From the NCBI RefSeq assembly GCF_035539115.1, contig NZ_DATLJA010000043.1:1-64000 (forward strand): a DNA stretch of 64,000 nt, written 5' to 3'. Below are positions 1 to 8,662 of the stretch, piece after piece (the stretch's first letter is position 1; each line of letters opens with the position of its first letter). A model generated the notes under the pieces. The model searched no databases. It saw only the letters and a program-made list of their open reading frames with translations, and was not told the origin of the DNA. The stretch is from Desulfitobacterium_A sp035539115. Lineage in GTDB: Bacteria > Bacillota > Desulfitobacteriia > Desulfitobacteriales > Desulfitobacteriaceae. Made by a program: the position numbers and the translations under genes.

Positions 1-91
1 ATTAAACTGGCAAACAGACGTACTTAAATTCTGACGTTTTAGTTGGCTTTAAAACCCTCGTGGGATGTGACTTAGATAAGAACTAGAGATA

Positions 92-859
92 TTGACAAAA
101 ACCTCCTCAAAAAAGGATATAAACGTCCCATGGTCCAAAAATGTTCAAGCGGTAATGAACTATGCAGAAGAGAAGGGCTGGTACTACATTTTTAAATTGC
201 CGAAAAAGGCGACGGTGAAAAAAGCGATTGCCTATCTCCAGCAGCATTCCGGCTTTTGGGAAACCCTTGCGGAAAAAGAAGAGGAAATACGTTTTGCTAC
301 CGAAGATGACCGCTGGGCAGCTGCAGACATTCCTATTCTGCTGAACAACTGGACAAAGGCCAGGCGTTGTGTTATTTACCGGGAATCGCATGAAACAGAG
401 CATTCACCGGATGGACAACTGGCTATGATGCTCACCACCTACTCATATCAGGCTATCGTCACCAACACGGAAGAGAAGCCATTACCGCTTTTTCGCTCTT
501 ACAACCAACGTGCCAATATTGAAAATCGTATTGATGAAATTAAGGAAGGGTATGCCATCGAACAGAACAGCCTACATTCGATGATGACGAACCTGCTATT
601 TAGCTGGATTAAGGTAATAGCTTATAACGTGGTGGTCTGGTTTAAACAAGCATTCCTTCCGGAATCACTACAACGATGCGAGGTGAAAACCATCCGTCGG
701 GTGGTACTAAAAGTTCCCGGAAATGTTGTTGGTTCAGGCCGCTACCAGCATATTCGGTTGGCCCCTTCTCCATTGCTGGAAGCTATTGTTACGGTGATAC
801 AGCAACGAGCTAGAGAATTTGCTAAGCGAATAACCCCGAAAATTCCAGAGGCTGCTTAA
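92..859 (+). pseudogene. IS1380-like transposase, C-terminal fragment
   Basis: This 255-codon frame matches the C-terminal half of IS1380-type DDE transposases. It has the pattern FRSYNQRANIENRIDEIKEG, which in this family carries the last catalytic Glu, followed by a hydrophobic stretch (NLLFSWIKVIAYNVVVWF) and a basic tail. An intact family member is around 430-450 residues, so the N-terminal part with the first two catalytic Asp residues is gone. The nominal TTG start has no good ribosome binding site, and an in-frame TAA lies 13 bases upstream; the other two frames upstream also close quickly. It is a dead remnant, and the family assignment is from motif memory. Confidence 0.75.
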
Positions 860-993
860 TCACGATCAACCAATTTGAGGGTTCAATTATCCTCTAATAC
901 AGAGGCTTATTAAAGTTACCCAAAAAGAAGGAGGTCGGAATGGTATTTTGAAACATAGTGCAGTTTGAGAGGAAGGTTCAGGTACATAAACCC

Positions 994-2815
994 ATTTATT
1001 GGCATTAATCAAGTTATCCACAGGCACTAAGTTATCCACATTCCGAATTCATGTTTAATAATCTCGTAATCTGTTCGAAAACCAAAAGTCTCATGCAGCG
1101 CATCTGTAAAATTAGTTCTTGTGTAAGTCGGTATATATCCCTCGTTCTTGATCTCATAGAAATTCATTTCTCTCAATCCATTGATGACTTCATTGCATGT
1201 AAACTTATTTCCTAGTTTCTTTTCCAATAATCGATAAATGATGAGGGAGATAAAGCAGGTAGTAAAATGTGCTTTAATTCTATCTTCGCGACTTAAGTAC
1301 ACAGGGCGGGCTTTAAACTCGCTTTTCATGATCCGGAAACATTCTTCAATCTCCCAGCGCCGCTGGTTAATTCGGATGATTTCCTGAGCACTACCTTCGA
1401 GGTTCGTGCAAACGGCATAAAATCCGTCATAGGCTTCTTCGGCAACGATGGTTTCGTTATTTAAGGCATAGAGTTCATTGTCGGCTATTTCGCCATCAGA
1501 CGTACAGCTGGTTTTCTTGATAAAACGTTTATAGTCGTTCTGATTGCTTTTTGAAATTTTAGTCGGATTCGAATCAAGTAATTTCTGAGCACGTTCGATT
1601 TGTGAATTGCGAATTTGACGTTGATAGTTTTTATACTTGATGGAGTAAGTGACAATAAGTTTTTGTTCTAGGCCGTTTTCTTTAATCCAGCGTTCTTTGA
1701 AGAAGCATTTGTCTTTATAGGTTTCCTCGTCAAGCTGGGCGATATCATAAGTTTTATCATGATCTGCAAGATGCCAGTCTTTTGAATCAAGAGACCATTC
1801 TTTTAAATGCTTTTTTAGTTTTTTAATCGATTGGGTCGTGATAAATGCGCGTTCGCCTTCGTTGTTGAACCTTCTGTTCTTTTCAGAAGCCAGTCCGGCA
1901 TCTGTACAGACAACAAATTTGGAAAGTTTGAAATCGGAAAGTATTTTTTGCTCTAAGGGTTTAAGCGTAATCTGTTCATTCGTGTTGCCGCTGTTGAGAT
2001 TAAAAGCAAGAGGAATACCGTCTCCATCCATGAACAGACCCATTTGGATGATAGGGTTCGGCCGGTGTTCTTTTGAAGCGCCATACTGTTTAAGGCCTTC
2101 TTCTTGCTCGATTTCAAAGAAATAATTGGTACAGTCATAATAGAGAATACCCGTGTTTCTCTTTGAAATTTTGAGGCTGTTGCTATAAAGAGAAGACTGA
2201 ATGAAGTCCATTTCTTTGGAAATGACTTCAAGTGCTCTGTAGACATGCTGCAATTCAAAGCCAGTTTGTTCAATGAACTTTGAGGAATGCTGGTAGGTAG
2301 CAAGTTTAGAAGAAGGAAAAAGGATCCGTCCGTAAAGGAGCCGTGACAGTATAGCATTCAGATCAAAAGAGAACTTATACTTTTTTGATATCTCAGCGGA
2401 AACCTTATGAAGATTGAGTTCGTGATAGATCTGCTGGAGAAAAAGATAACCACCGTTGAAGAAGTGTTGTTGATCTTTGGAGATTAATTTAGATGGCGAG
2501 TATTTAACAATGACTTCTCGCGATTGCTCTTTCTCTTTTTTGTTAAGGTCTTCTATGTATGATTTAGCCCATTCAATAGGGTCTTGCCCATTTAGTTTTT
2601 GCTGTAATTCAGCAAGCGTCCCTAACTTTTCAACAACTTTTGTGGAACGCTTACCGTTCTCGTAAACAGATTGTATGACATAAAGCGAAGTAGCATTTTT
2701 AGACTTGGATATACTAAGTCTCATAGCAGCAAACTCCTCCAATCCCTTATATTATAACACATTACGCAATATTACGCACTAATTATTGGAGAGAATTTGA
2801 CATTTTTCCAATAAA
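994..2815 (-). mobile_element. IS1634-type insertion sequence (ends tentative)
   Basis: The element carries one long transposase gene. Candidate imperfect inverted ends share TTTATTGG: the left copy begins near 994 and the right copy, read on the other strand, begins near 2815. I see no convincing target-site duplication, so the exact edges are uncertain. On the right it appears to sit inside the beginning of a short regulator-like reading frame. Confidence 0.45.
1027..2724 (-). CDS. IS1634/IS4-superfamily transposase
   Basis: Full-length DDE transposase of about 565 residues that would cut and rejoin the ends of its own element. The first catalytic Asp is in YYDCTNYFFE, the second in VVCTDAGLAS, and the Glu in the RRWEIEECFRIMKSEF block; YREK-like residues follow (RPVYLSREDRIKAH). 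Start: ATG at 2724 is preceded by GGAGGAG at a 9-base distance; an upstream TTG at 2742 lies inside that binding site and is rejected. No frameshift is visible, so this may be the only intact transposase in the window. It is isolated from its neighbours by non-coding DNA. Confidence 0.85.
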   Translation of the reverse strand: MRLSISKSKNATSLYVIQSVYENGKRSTKVVEKLGTLAELQQKLNGQDPIEWAKSYIEDLNKKEKEQSREVIVKYSPSKLISKDQQHFFNGGYLFLQQIYHELNLHKVSAEISKKYKFSFDLNAILSRLLYGRILFPSSKLATYQHSSKFIEQTGFELQHVYRALEVISKEMDFIQSSLYSNSLKISKRNTGILYYDCTNYFFEIEQEEGLKQYGASKEHRPNPIIQMGLFMDGDGIPLAFNLNSGNTNEQITLKPLEQKILSDFKLSKFVVCTDAGLASEKNRRFNNEGERAFITTQSIKKLKKHLKEWSLDSKDWHLADHDKTYDIAQLDEETYKDKCFFKERWIKENGLEQKLIVTYSIKYKNYQRQIRNSQIERAQKLLDSNPTKISKSNQNDYKRFIKKTSCTSDGEIADNELYALNNETIVAEEAYDGFYAVCTNLEGSAQEIIRINQRRWEIEECFRIMKSEFKARPVYLSREDRIKAHFTTCFISLIIYRLLEKKLGNKFTCNEVINGLREMNFYEIKNEGYIPTYTRTNFTDALHETFGFRTDYEIIKHEFGMWIT

Positions 2816-2899
2816 AAAAGCCCTGTTTTCAAGGCTTGTAGAGGTTTCTATATTAAAGCAAGTGTCAAAGACCCGTGCTTTAACTGTTTTTCGTTGCAT
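2783..2899 (-). pseudogene. Short ORF, possible N-terminus of a TetR-type regulator cut by the IS
   Basis: On the minus strand GGAGGT stands 6 bases before an ATG that opens a 38-codon frame beginning MQRKTVKARVFDTCFNI, which resembles the first helix of TetR/AcrR repressors. The frame runs into the right end of the IS and stops there. Upstream is a good promoter overlapped by a near-perfect palindrome, the usual layout of a self-repressing TetR gene. A weak stem followed by seven T (2812-2837 region) could alternatively make this a short leader peptide ending in a terminator. The family call is inference. Confidence 0.35.
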
Positions 2900-2920
2900 T
2901 GTTGCACCTCCAAATTGTTG

Positions 2921-2966
2921 GTTGTACGTACGTACGAACTTTAACATAATATTTTGCCTTTGTCAA
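2921..2966 (-). promoter_or_regulatory. SigA-type promoter with overlapping palindromic operator
   Basis: Minus strand: TTGACA (2966-2961), 17-base spacer, TAAAGT (2943-2938). The palindrome GTTGTACGTACGTACGAAC (2921-2939) covers the end of the -10 box and the transcription start. Its core GTACGTACGTAC is perfectly self-complementary. Such operators are typical of TetR-family autoregulation. Confidence 0.6.
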
Positions 2967-3013
2967 GAATTGCATAGAATGTATGGCGCTGATCGGAAAA
3001 TTGCAATGAATGA

Positions 3014-3042
3014 TTGACAAACAGCAATTAGCGAATTATAAT
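3014..3042 (+). promoter_or_regulatory. Consensus SigA promoter for the sulfur operon
   Basis: TTGACA (3014-3019), 17 bases, TATAAT (3037-3042): a perfect consensus match facing the dsrE-like gene. The start codon is 330 bases further on, so the mRNA would have a leader of roughly 320 nt. That leader is very AT-rich and holds the inverted repeat AAATGC-8-GCATTT (3115-3134). I recognise no known riboswitch in it. Confidence 0.7.
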
Positions 3043-3372
3043 AAAAAAAAATACTGATACGGGGTATATGTAGTAATTTAATGCAACAGTAAGCATATGA
3101 TATATTTTCATTTCAAATGCGATTGTAAGCATTTGCGAAAAACAAAACTTTTATAATAAATAAAAAATCACTGGAAAATTAATGATAAATTTTACTGTAA
3201 AAATCGAAAATATTTTCTATAAAAACAGAAAAACAACCGATTAGTTTTTATCTATTATATTTAATATGCTTATTTCAAAATCTGATGCGAAAGGTGGTGA
3301 GAAGTCTCCAAAAACCAAGAAAAACATGTTGAAAAGATTCACAAAACCAAACTAAAAAGGAGAGAAGATAAA

Positions 3373-3768
3373 ATGGAACAACCAAAATTAACTGTTATCC
3401 TTGTTTCCGGAGAAATGGAAAAATTACATGCAGGTTGCTTGGTGAGTTCGGTAGCTGCCGTGTCCGGCATGGAAGTGAACATTTTTGTAACAATGGATGC
3501 ACTTAAAGCTTTCCGCAAAGATGTAATTGAATCCAAAAACTTTAAAACCGGCGAAATTGGACAAGAGATGCTCAACAAGAACATTGAACTTTATTATCAG
3601 TTGTTAGAAAATGCAAAAGATATGGGCACCTGTAATGTATACGGTTGTGCTATGGCAATGGACTTAATGGAATGGAAGAAAGAAGATTTAGTAGATCTGT
3701 TTGATGATATTATCGGTGTTACTGCTTTCCTTGGCAAAGCTGCAGGCAGTCAAATCGTTGTAATGTAA
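3373..3768 (+). CDS. DsrE/DsrF-like sulfur carrier protein
   Basis: 131-residue cytoplasmic protein of the DsrE/DsrF/peroxiredoxin-like fold, which shuttles sulfane sulfur on a cysteine. The fold signature is visible: an initial beta strand (KLTVILVSG), a mid-protein strand (MEVNIFVTMDAL) and a Cys in NVYGCAMAMDLM near the C-terminal third. Cysteines are at residues 22, 87 and 92; Cys92 is the likely active one. It is the first gene of a four-gene operon with TusA-like, sulfide:quinone-reductase-like and DUF1641 proteins, the standard setting for sulfur transfer. Start ATG has AAAAAGGAGAG 8 bases upstream. The exact donor and acceptor cannot be read from sequence. Confidence 0.85.
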   Translation: MEQPKLTVILVSGEMEKLHAGCLVSSVAAVSGMEVNIFVTMDALKAFRKDVIESKNFKTGEIGQEMLNKNIELYYQLLENAKDMGTCNVYGCAMAMDLMEWKKEDLVDLFDDIIGVTAFLGKAAGSQIVVM

Positions 3769-3784
3769 AAAGGAGGGTAATAAT

Positions 3785-4024
3785 ATGTCTGAAGTACAAA
3801 TTACAAAAACTATTGATGCTCGTGGTGCATTTTGCCCAGGACCATTGATGGAGTTAGTAAAAACAATTAAAAGAGGTAATGTCGGCGAAGTATACGAATT
3901 GTTATCCAGTGACAGTGGTTCGGCTAAAGATGTTCCGGAATGGGTTAACAAGATGGGGCATGCGCTTGTTGACAGTAAGCAAGACGGGGATTTTTGGCGT
4001 ATAACTGTTAAAAAAATGAAGTAA
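3785..4024 (+). CDS. TusA-like (SirA) sulfurtransferase
   Basis: 79-residue TusA-family protein. The family's CPxP motif is present as FCPGPLMELVK, with the persulfide-carrying Cys at residue 17. TusA proteins relay sulfane sulfur between a donor such as a rhodanese or DsrE and downstream enzymes. It starts 16 bases after the dsrE-like gene behind AAAGGAGGG and is clearly in the same transcript. Length is normal for the family. In this setting it more likely serves dissimilatory or detoxifying sulfur transfer than tRNA thiolation; that is inference from neighbours. Confidence 0.9.
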   Translation: MSEVQITKTIDARGAFCPGPLMELVKTIKRGNVGEVYELLSSDSGSAKDVPEWVNKMGHALVDSKQDGDFWRITVKKMK

Positions 4025-4055
4025 TTTATTTTCGTACAGGGGGGAAACCTGATTG

Positions 4056-5195
4056 ATGGCCAAACGAATTATCGTTTTAGGGAGTGGCGTGGCTGGTAGC
4101 ATGGTGGCCAATCGCTTGGCAAAATCCATGCAAAAGGAAATATATAGTGGCGAAGTAGAAGTATTGGTTATTGGTAACAAAAAACAACACGTTTATCAAC
4201 CTGGTTTTTTGTTTATGTCCTTTAATGAAGGCACATTAGAACAATTTTCCAGGGAACAAAAACATCTTTTACATCCAAAGGTTAAGTTCATACTTGAAGA
4301 AGCAACAAAAATTGATACAGCCAACAACACTGTTACTACCACTAAGCAGTCCTATAATTATGATTTTCTGGTGATTGCAACGGGGTCGTTTCCGGACTTT
4401 AATTCAGTTCCCGGGCTGGCTGAGGGTTCACATAATTTCTATACGCCTGAAGGTGCTGCGAAGTTACGTGATGAACTCTTCAAATTTAAAGGTGGTACAA
4501 TCTTAATGACCATTGACGTTCCGCACAAGTGCCCTGTTGCTCCGCTTGAATGGATTTTTATGGCAGATGAACTGTTCAGAGATTTAGGAATTCGCGATAA
4601 GGTAACACTTAAATATACTTATCCTATTGGTCGTATTCATTCTCTGGAACCTGTGGCCGAATGGGCAGAGGCTGAATTTGAAAAACGCGGCATCGAGTCT
4701 GAAGTTTTCTTTAATCTTGAAGAAGTTGATCCAAACAAAAATTTGGCATACAACATGGATGGAACCGGGCATCCTTATGATTTGCTTATTTCCATACCGG
4801 CGCATGTCGGAGCAAAAGTGGTTAGGGATTCCGGTGTTGGAGATGAAGACGGATTTATTCCCACTGATCGTTACAGCTTAAAAATGGTTGGTCAAGACAA
4901 TGTTTATGTTCTGGGTGATGCAACTAATCTTCCAGTAAGCAAAGCGGGTTCTACTGCACATTATCAGGTGGATGTCGTTGTTAGAAATATTATTAGCCAG
5001 ATGAAAGGATTCCCTGCTTCTCATCGTTACAGCGGTAAAGCGTTTTGCTTTATTGAATCAGGTTTGAATGAGGCAACCTACATTTGGTTTGATTATAAGA
5101 CACCGCCCCAACCTATGCCATCTTCTGAAATGTTGCACTGGTTTAAGCTTTCTTACAATGAACTGTACTGGTTATCCGCTCGGGGGATATTGTAA
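4056..5195 (+). CDS. FAD-dependent sulfide:quinone reductase-like oxidoreductase
   Basis: About 380-residue flavoprotein of the SQR/flavocytochrome c-sulfide dehydrogenase family. An N-terminal Rossmann motif VLGSGVAGSMVANRL binds FAD; ATGSFPDF closes the first dinucleotide fold; VYVLGDATNLPVSKAGSTAH is the C-terminal FAD motif. SQRs use redox cysteines: Cys159 (HKCPVAP) and Cys331 (AFCFIESG) match two of the positions expected in the family, while the third cysteine of classical type I enzymes is not obvious. The C-terminus (MLHWFKLSYNELYWLSARG) is amphipathic and could sit on the membrane. ATG 4056 is preferred; TTG 4053 is also spaced for the AGGGGGG site. The substrate could be sulfide or a carrier-bound persulfide. 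Confidence 0.8.
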   Translation: MAKRIIVLGSGVAGSMVANRLAKSMQKEIYSGEVEVLVIGNKKQHVYQPGFLFMSFNEGTLEQFSREQKHLLHPKVKFILEEATKIDTANNTVTTTKQSYNYDFLVIATGSFPDFNSVPGLAEGSHNFYTPEGAAKLRDELFKFKGGTILMTIDVPHKCPVAPLEWIFMADELFRDLGIRDKVTLKYTYPIGRIHSLEPVAEWAEAEFEKRGIESEVFFNLEEVDPNKNLAYNMDGTGHPYDLLISIPAHVGAKVVRDSGVGDEDGFIPTDRYSLKMVGQDNVYVLGDATNLPVSKAGSTAHYQVDVVVRNIISQMKGFPASHRYSGKAFCFIESGLNEATYIWFDYKTPPQPMPSSEMLHWFKLSYNELYWLSARGIL

Positions 5196-5210
5196 AGGGG
5201 GTGGTGAACC

Positions 5211-5807
5211 ATGTCTCAACCCGCACAAAATGTTGCATACTCCGTTCAAAATGAATCTGAAGCAGCGGGAAAAACCGGTCAGCTGTTAGGCCTTATCAAT
5301 GCCGGCATTGATTCAATGGATGCTTCGGTAGTGCAAAACCTGGTCAGTACCCTGGTTCAAATCGGTGAAGTTGCCGATGAATTAAATACGCCGGAAATGA
5401 TTGATCTTTTGCGAGAGGTTCAAAAGGGCGGTAAAAACCTCCAGTCTTTGATTGCTGAAGTAAATAAACTGCAGGAATCAGGCGCTTTTGATGTTTTATT
5501 TGAATTAGTAGGAATGGTGAAATCTGTAAAAGATTCTTCTACCGCAGGTGTTGTTACTGATATTCTGAAACAGGTCGTGGAATTGGTTTCGATGCTGGAT
5601 CAAGTACTGGCTTTAGGTGGCGGCGAGCTTTTACTGGGTATGATGAATTCTTTGAATGAAGCCATAGAAGAAAACAAAGACAAACAACCCAAAAGTATGT
5701 TTGCTATCATACGGCAGTTGAATTCAGATCCTGATATCAAGAAGAGTATGAATGTGCTGGTTTCATTCCTGAAAAAGTTTTCAAATCATTTGAGTCTGGA
5801 AAAGTAA
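5211..5807 (+). CDS. DUF1641 family protein
   Basis: 198-residue, largely helical, soluble protein without signal peptide. It matches DUF1641 proteins, small acidic helical proteins often encoded beside SQR-like or formate-dehydrogenase-like oxidoreductases. Repeating hydrophobic heptads (VVQNLVSTLVQIGEVADEL; LVGMVKSVKDSSTAGVVTDI) suggest a helical bundle that could act as an adaptor for the preceding flavoprotein. It begins 15 bases after the oxidoreductase behind AAGGGGGTGGTG, so the four genes form one operon. No catalytic residues are evident and its function is not established. Confidence 0.75.
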   Translation: MSQPAQNVAYSVQNESEAAGKTGQLLGLINAGIDSMDASVVQNLVSTLVQIGEVADELNTPEMIDLLREVQKGGKNLQSLIAEVNKLQESGAFDVLFELVGMVKSVKDSSTAGVVTDILKQVVELVSMLDQVLALGGGELLLGMMNSLNEAIEENKDKQPKSMFAIIRQLNSDPDIKKSMNVLVSFLKKFSNHLSLEK

Positions 5808-6022
5808 TGGATGCGCTTAGCGGAACGGGATCCGGGTTGTCAATAGGTTATTAATATTGCGCTCAGTTAGAGTGTACCACCTTTAAGTCTTATGGTGTGC
5901 GGGTTGGTAGTGAGCTCAGGGGGAAAACCGTTGCACGATTCTTTCCCCTGAACAATCCGATGGAAAAAGAACCGAATTTCCTGGGTATTTATCATTGTTT
6001 GAAGAAGAATACGGTAGGAATG

Positions 6023-6065
6023 AACAAACCGGTGCAGGTAGAGCGATCTTCTGCACCGGTTTGTT
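6023..6065. terminator. Bidirectional terminator between convergent genes
   Basis: A 15-bp perfect stem, AACAAACCGGTGCAG (6023-6037) with its complement at 6051-6065, and a 13-base loop. It sits between the sulfur operon and the convergent ald remnant. The rest of the 5808-6076 gap holds nothing I recognise. Confidence 0.75.
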
Positions 6066-6076
6066 GTTATAAATCC

Positions 6077-6598
6077 TTAAACGGAATGGTGCGGAACCTC
6101 TGTGACTTCTTCTAATGGAGTGTAACCAAGGTTGAGCGCTTCGGCAACGGCTTTATAGGTCAGTTTACCGTGAATAACATTAACCCCGCGCGCGAGCCCA
6201 AGATCCGTTCTGATTGCTTCAGCGTAGCCCAAGTTGGCAATCTTAAGTCCATACGGCAACGTGGCATTCGTCAAGGCAAACGTTGATGTACGGGCTACGG
6301 CCCCGGGTATATTGGCCACACTATAGTGTACCACGCCATACTTCTCATAGGTTGGTTCAGCATGAGTGGTTACACGATCAACAGTTTCGATGCTGCCCCC
6401 TTGGTCAATCGCAACGTCAACGATCACAGAGCCCGGTTTCATCGCCTTAACCATTTCATCAGTAACAAGCTTGGGAGCTTTAGCACCGGGAATTAGAACT
6501 GCTCCCACCAGCAAATCGGCTTCAACCACAGCCTGCTTAATGTTGTAACTATTGGACATTAATGTTTTAATCCGGGAGCCAAAAATGTCGTCTAAATA
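6077..6598 (-). pseudogene. ald: Alanine dehydrogenase, C-terminal half only
   Basis: The frame reads through the nominal ATG at 6559 back to the IS boundary and gives YLDDIFGSRIKTLMSN, a hallmark of alanine dehydrogenase just after the NAD-binding loop, followed by ADLLVGAVLIPGAKAPKLV, MKPGSVIVDVAIDQGG and the C-terminal NIPGAVARTSTFALTNATLP. About 174 of roughly 370 residues remain. The N-terminal half is absent: the IS5-type element abuts exactly at the Tyr codon, and the other side of that element carries an unrelated gene. The surviving reading frame is clean, so the break may be recent. The product would not be functional. Confidence 0.9.
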
Positions 6599-7835
6599 GG
6601 GCTTGCTAACCGAATCCCTTTTTTCATTCGATCAAGCAAATAACCCAATATCTGTAACGAGAAAATACCTCTTCAAAAATTGGACAAAAAGAACCCTGAG
6701 CTTACGCTCCAAGTTCATGACAAAGAATTGCATGCTAATCATGCACTCTGCCGTTTCCTTTAATTTAGCGTAAATGCGATCAAGCCCATATTTCCTTTTA
6801 CCTTCGCCGAACTTGCCTTCAACGGCATTGCGCATCCTGGCATCCATTCGTTCAAGGGTTTTCTCTACTTTTTTCAGGATATCTCCCGAAGGCCTTCCCA
6901 GTTTGGGACCGCTGAGCCGGATGTTGTGTTTTTTGCAATATGCCAGATTATCGCGGTTACGGTATATCCGGTCGGCCAGTACGGCCTCGGGATAGCATCC
7001 ATTGCGGGCCTTGTAGCGCTCTACGCTATCTATCAGCGTTTCTGCTTCATTAAACGCGTCCCAAGACAATTTTTCTATGCGGCAGAATCCTTTCTCGATG
7101 CTTATGGCTACTTTGGCTCCGAATTCTACTTTGGCACTGGCTTTGCCGCGTACAATCGGCCGGACATGATCCTGATAGAGATTGACTATTCGATCCGGGA
7201 TCTGATGTCGTTTCGTCTTGTACATCATTTCCTGCTACTCAATCACGGTTCGAATCGTTTCCAATAACTTGACTTGTCTACGGCTTAAGGCTCCAAGTCC
7301 TGAGGGATTTTCAACAAGGCAATGCGCTCGTTAATTTGAGCCATGCGTTCTTTTTTAAAGCGTTTTCGGAATTTCACCAAGGCGACCGGAGTAAAAGGCC
7401 GAGTCAATTGAAACTCTTTGAGGCCGATGAACCATTGGAGGTAAGGATTTTCCGTGATCTGCTGTACCGTTTCACGGTCAGTATAGCCACAGCGGGTTTG
7501 GATGATTAACGTACCGAGCGCCATGCGGACAGGTTTGGCGATATTGCCACGGTCACTCGGAAACATGTGGGCATATTCCTTTTCATATTCATCCCAGGGG
7601 ATTGTATTAGCTAGTTGAACCCAACGATTTTCAGGATCCAGTTTTCCCGAAAAAGGCAGGATAAAATCATCGATGGTTAGCTGTGGGCTCGGTTTACGGT
7701 ACATCGTTTAACCTCCAAGTGCACGGTTTTTTAACCTAAATTCATATTTCCATGCACTAAAGATTCGACGAAAATGCTCGAAAACCCTTGTAGAATCAGG
7801 TTTTCCCCGGATTTTTAGCCCCCTTTAGCAAACCC
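6599..7835 (-). mobile_element. IS5-superfamily element with internal deletion
   Basis: Terminal inverted repeats are readable: GGGCTTGCTAA at 6599-6609 and TTAGCAAACCC at 7825-7835 (one mismatch). TA flanks both ends, consistent with a 2-bp target duplication. The left edge cuts ald at its Tyr codon. The last base of the right end supplies the G of the stop codon of the neighbouring gene. Because the two flanks are unrelated genes, a deletion or recombination next to the element is likely. Confidence 0.75.
6632..7704 (-). pseudogene. IS5-type transposase, deleted and frameshifted
   Basis: Two separated pieces of one transposase. The N-terminal piece (7285-7704, 139 aa) starts MYRKPSPQLTIDDFILPFSG behind GGAGGTTAAACG and has the helical DNA-binding domain. 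The C-terminal piece resumes at LSRRQVKLLETIRTVIE in another frame, crosses an in-frame TAG where the family usually has Gln, and continues QEMMYKTKRHQIPDRIV to the end, including the catalytic-region RKYGLDRIYAKL. About 130 central residues, including the first catalytic Asp, are missing. It cannot be active unless acted on by a relative elsewhere. Confidence 0.8.
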
Positions 7836-8608
7836 TAATTAAGAGCGTCAATTACCTCGCTCAATAGCTTAAGTTGACCGTTACTTAACGTCCACACTGA
7901 TTCGGCATTGGCTACAGAGTTCGCATTAGCACCGACGGAAATCCTCTGCATGCCATATAACTCGTAGATTCCGTCCTTGTTAACATCCTCTGGTTCTAAA
8001 ATTCCGAAGCCATCAACTAGTACCATTGGATCCTTTAATAATTCACCTTTTTCATTGTAAATACCAAGCCTTTCGTAGTCCGCCAATCCTTTATGAATGT
8101 CAATTGTCGCTATGTACCCGGTGTTTTTATCCGTAACTTTCAAAACTAACCCCGGAAGGCATTGGGTCTCAAGCAACAGTCCCTGATTTAACTCTTTCTG
8201 GGGGATGATGGACCTCACTTGGTCATTTTCATCGGTCAGAAGACCGTACTGATACACGCCACCACTCCCTCCGGTGGCAAATGAAACCAAGATGTCATTT
8301 CCATCACCGTTAATGTCAACCCGTCTGCTGTCGCAAACAAACGTGTTATCTTCCACAGGCAGACCTTCCGGGGCAAACTTCATCCCTGGCAGAAAGGCTG
8401 GCGACGGTTGTTTATCCGTCACTGTAGAAATTTGTGTCTTTCCGGCGGGTTCCGCATTATCAACCTGCCCTGGTTTGTCTATATTATTCCGGACAATATC
8501 CGTTTGAGCAGAATCACTCTCTCTTACAGCGGTAACTATACCGGCAGTTCCTAGGAAGATAGCGGCAACTCCCCCGATTATAACCGCCCATGTTCAACGT
8601 TTGTTCAT
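7835..8608 (-). pseudogene. Membrane-anchored protein with calcium-loop repeats, broken at both ends
   Basis: The only credible start, ATG 8608 with GGAGGG upstream, reads MNKR and then TGA. After that stop the same frame continues with a clear membrane anchor (WAVIIGGVAAIFLGTAGIVTAV) and the rest of the protein. The longest uninterrupted frame starts only at GTG 8422 and would lack the anchor. The extracellular part has DINGDGNDI and DVNKDGIYE, calcium-binding loops as in FG-GAP/VCBS-type proteins. At the 3' end the stop codon TAG is completed by the terminal base of the IS5-type element, so the true C-terminus is probably lost. It heads the minus-strand surface-protein cluster. Confidence 0.65.
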
Positions 8609-8662
8609 CTGCCATCCCTCCATTTCTGCATCAGTAAACGCTATCGTTCCGGATGATCTACG

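Noticed and set aside
8594..8596. Selenocysteine codon in the calcium-loop protein
   Set aside because: Codon 5 is too early, no SECIS-like hairpin is evident and the family is not a selenoprotein family; a nonsense mutation is simpler.
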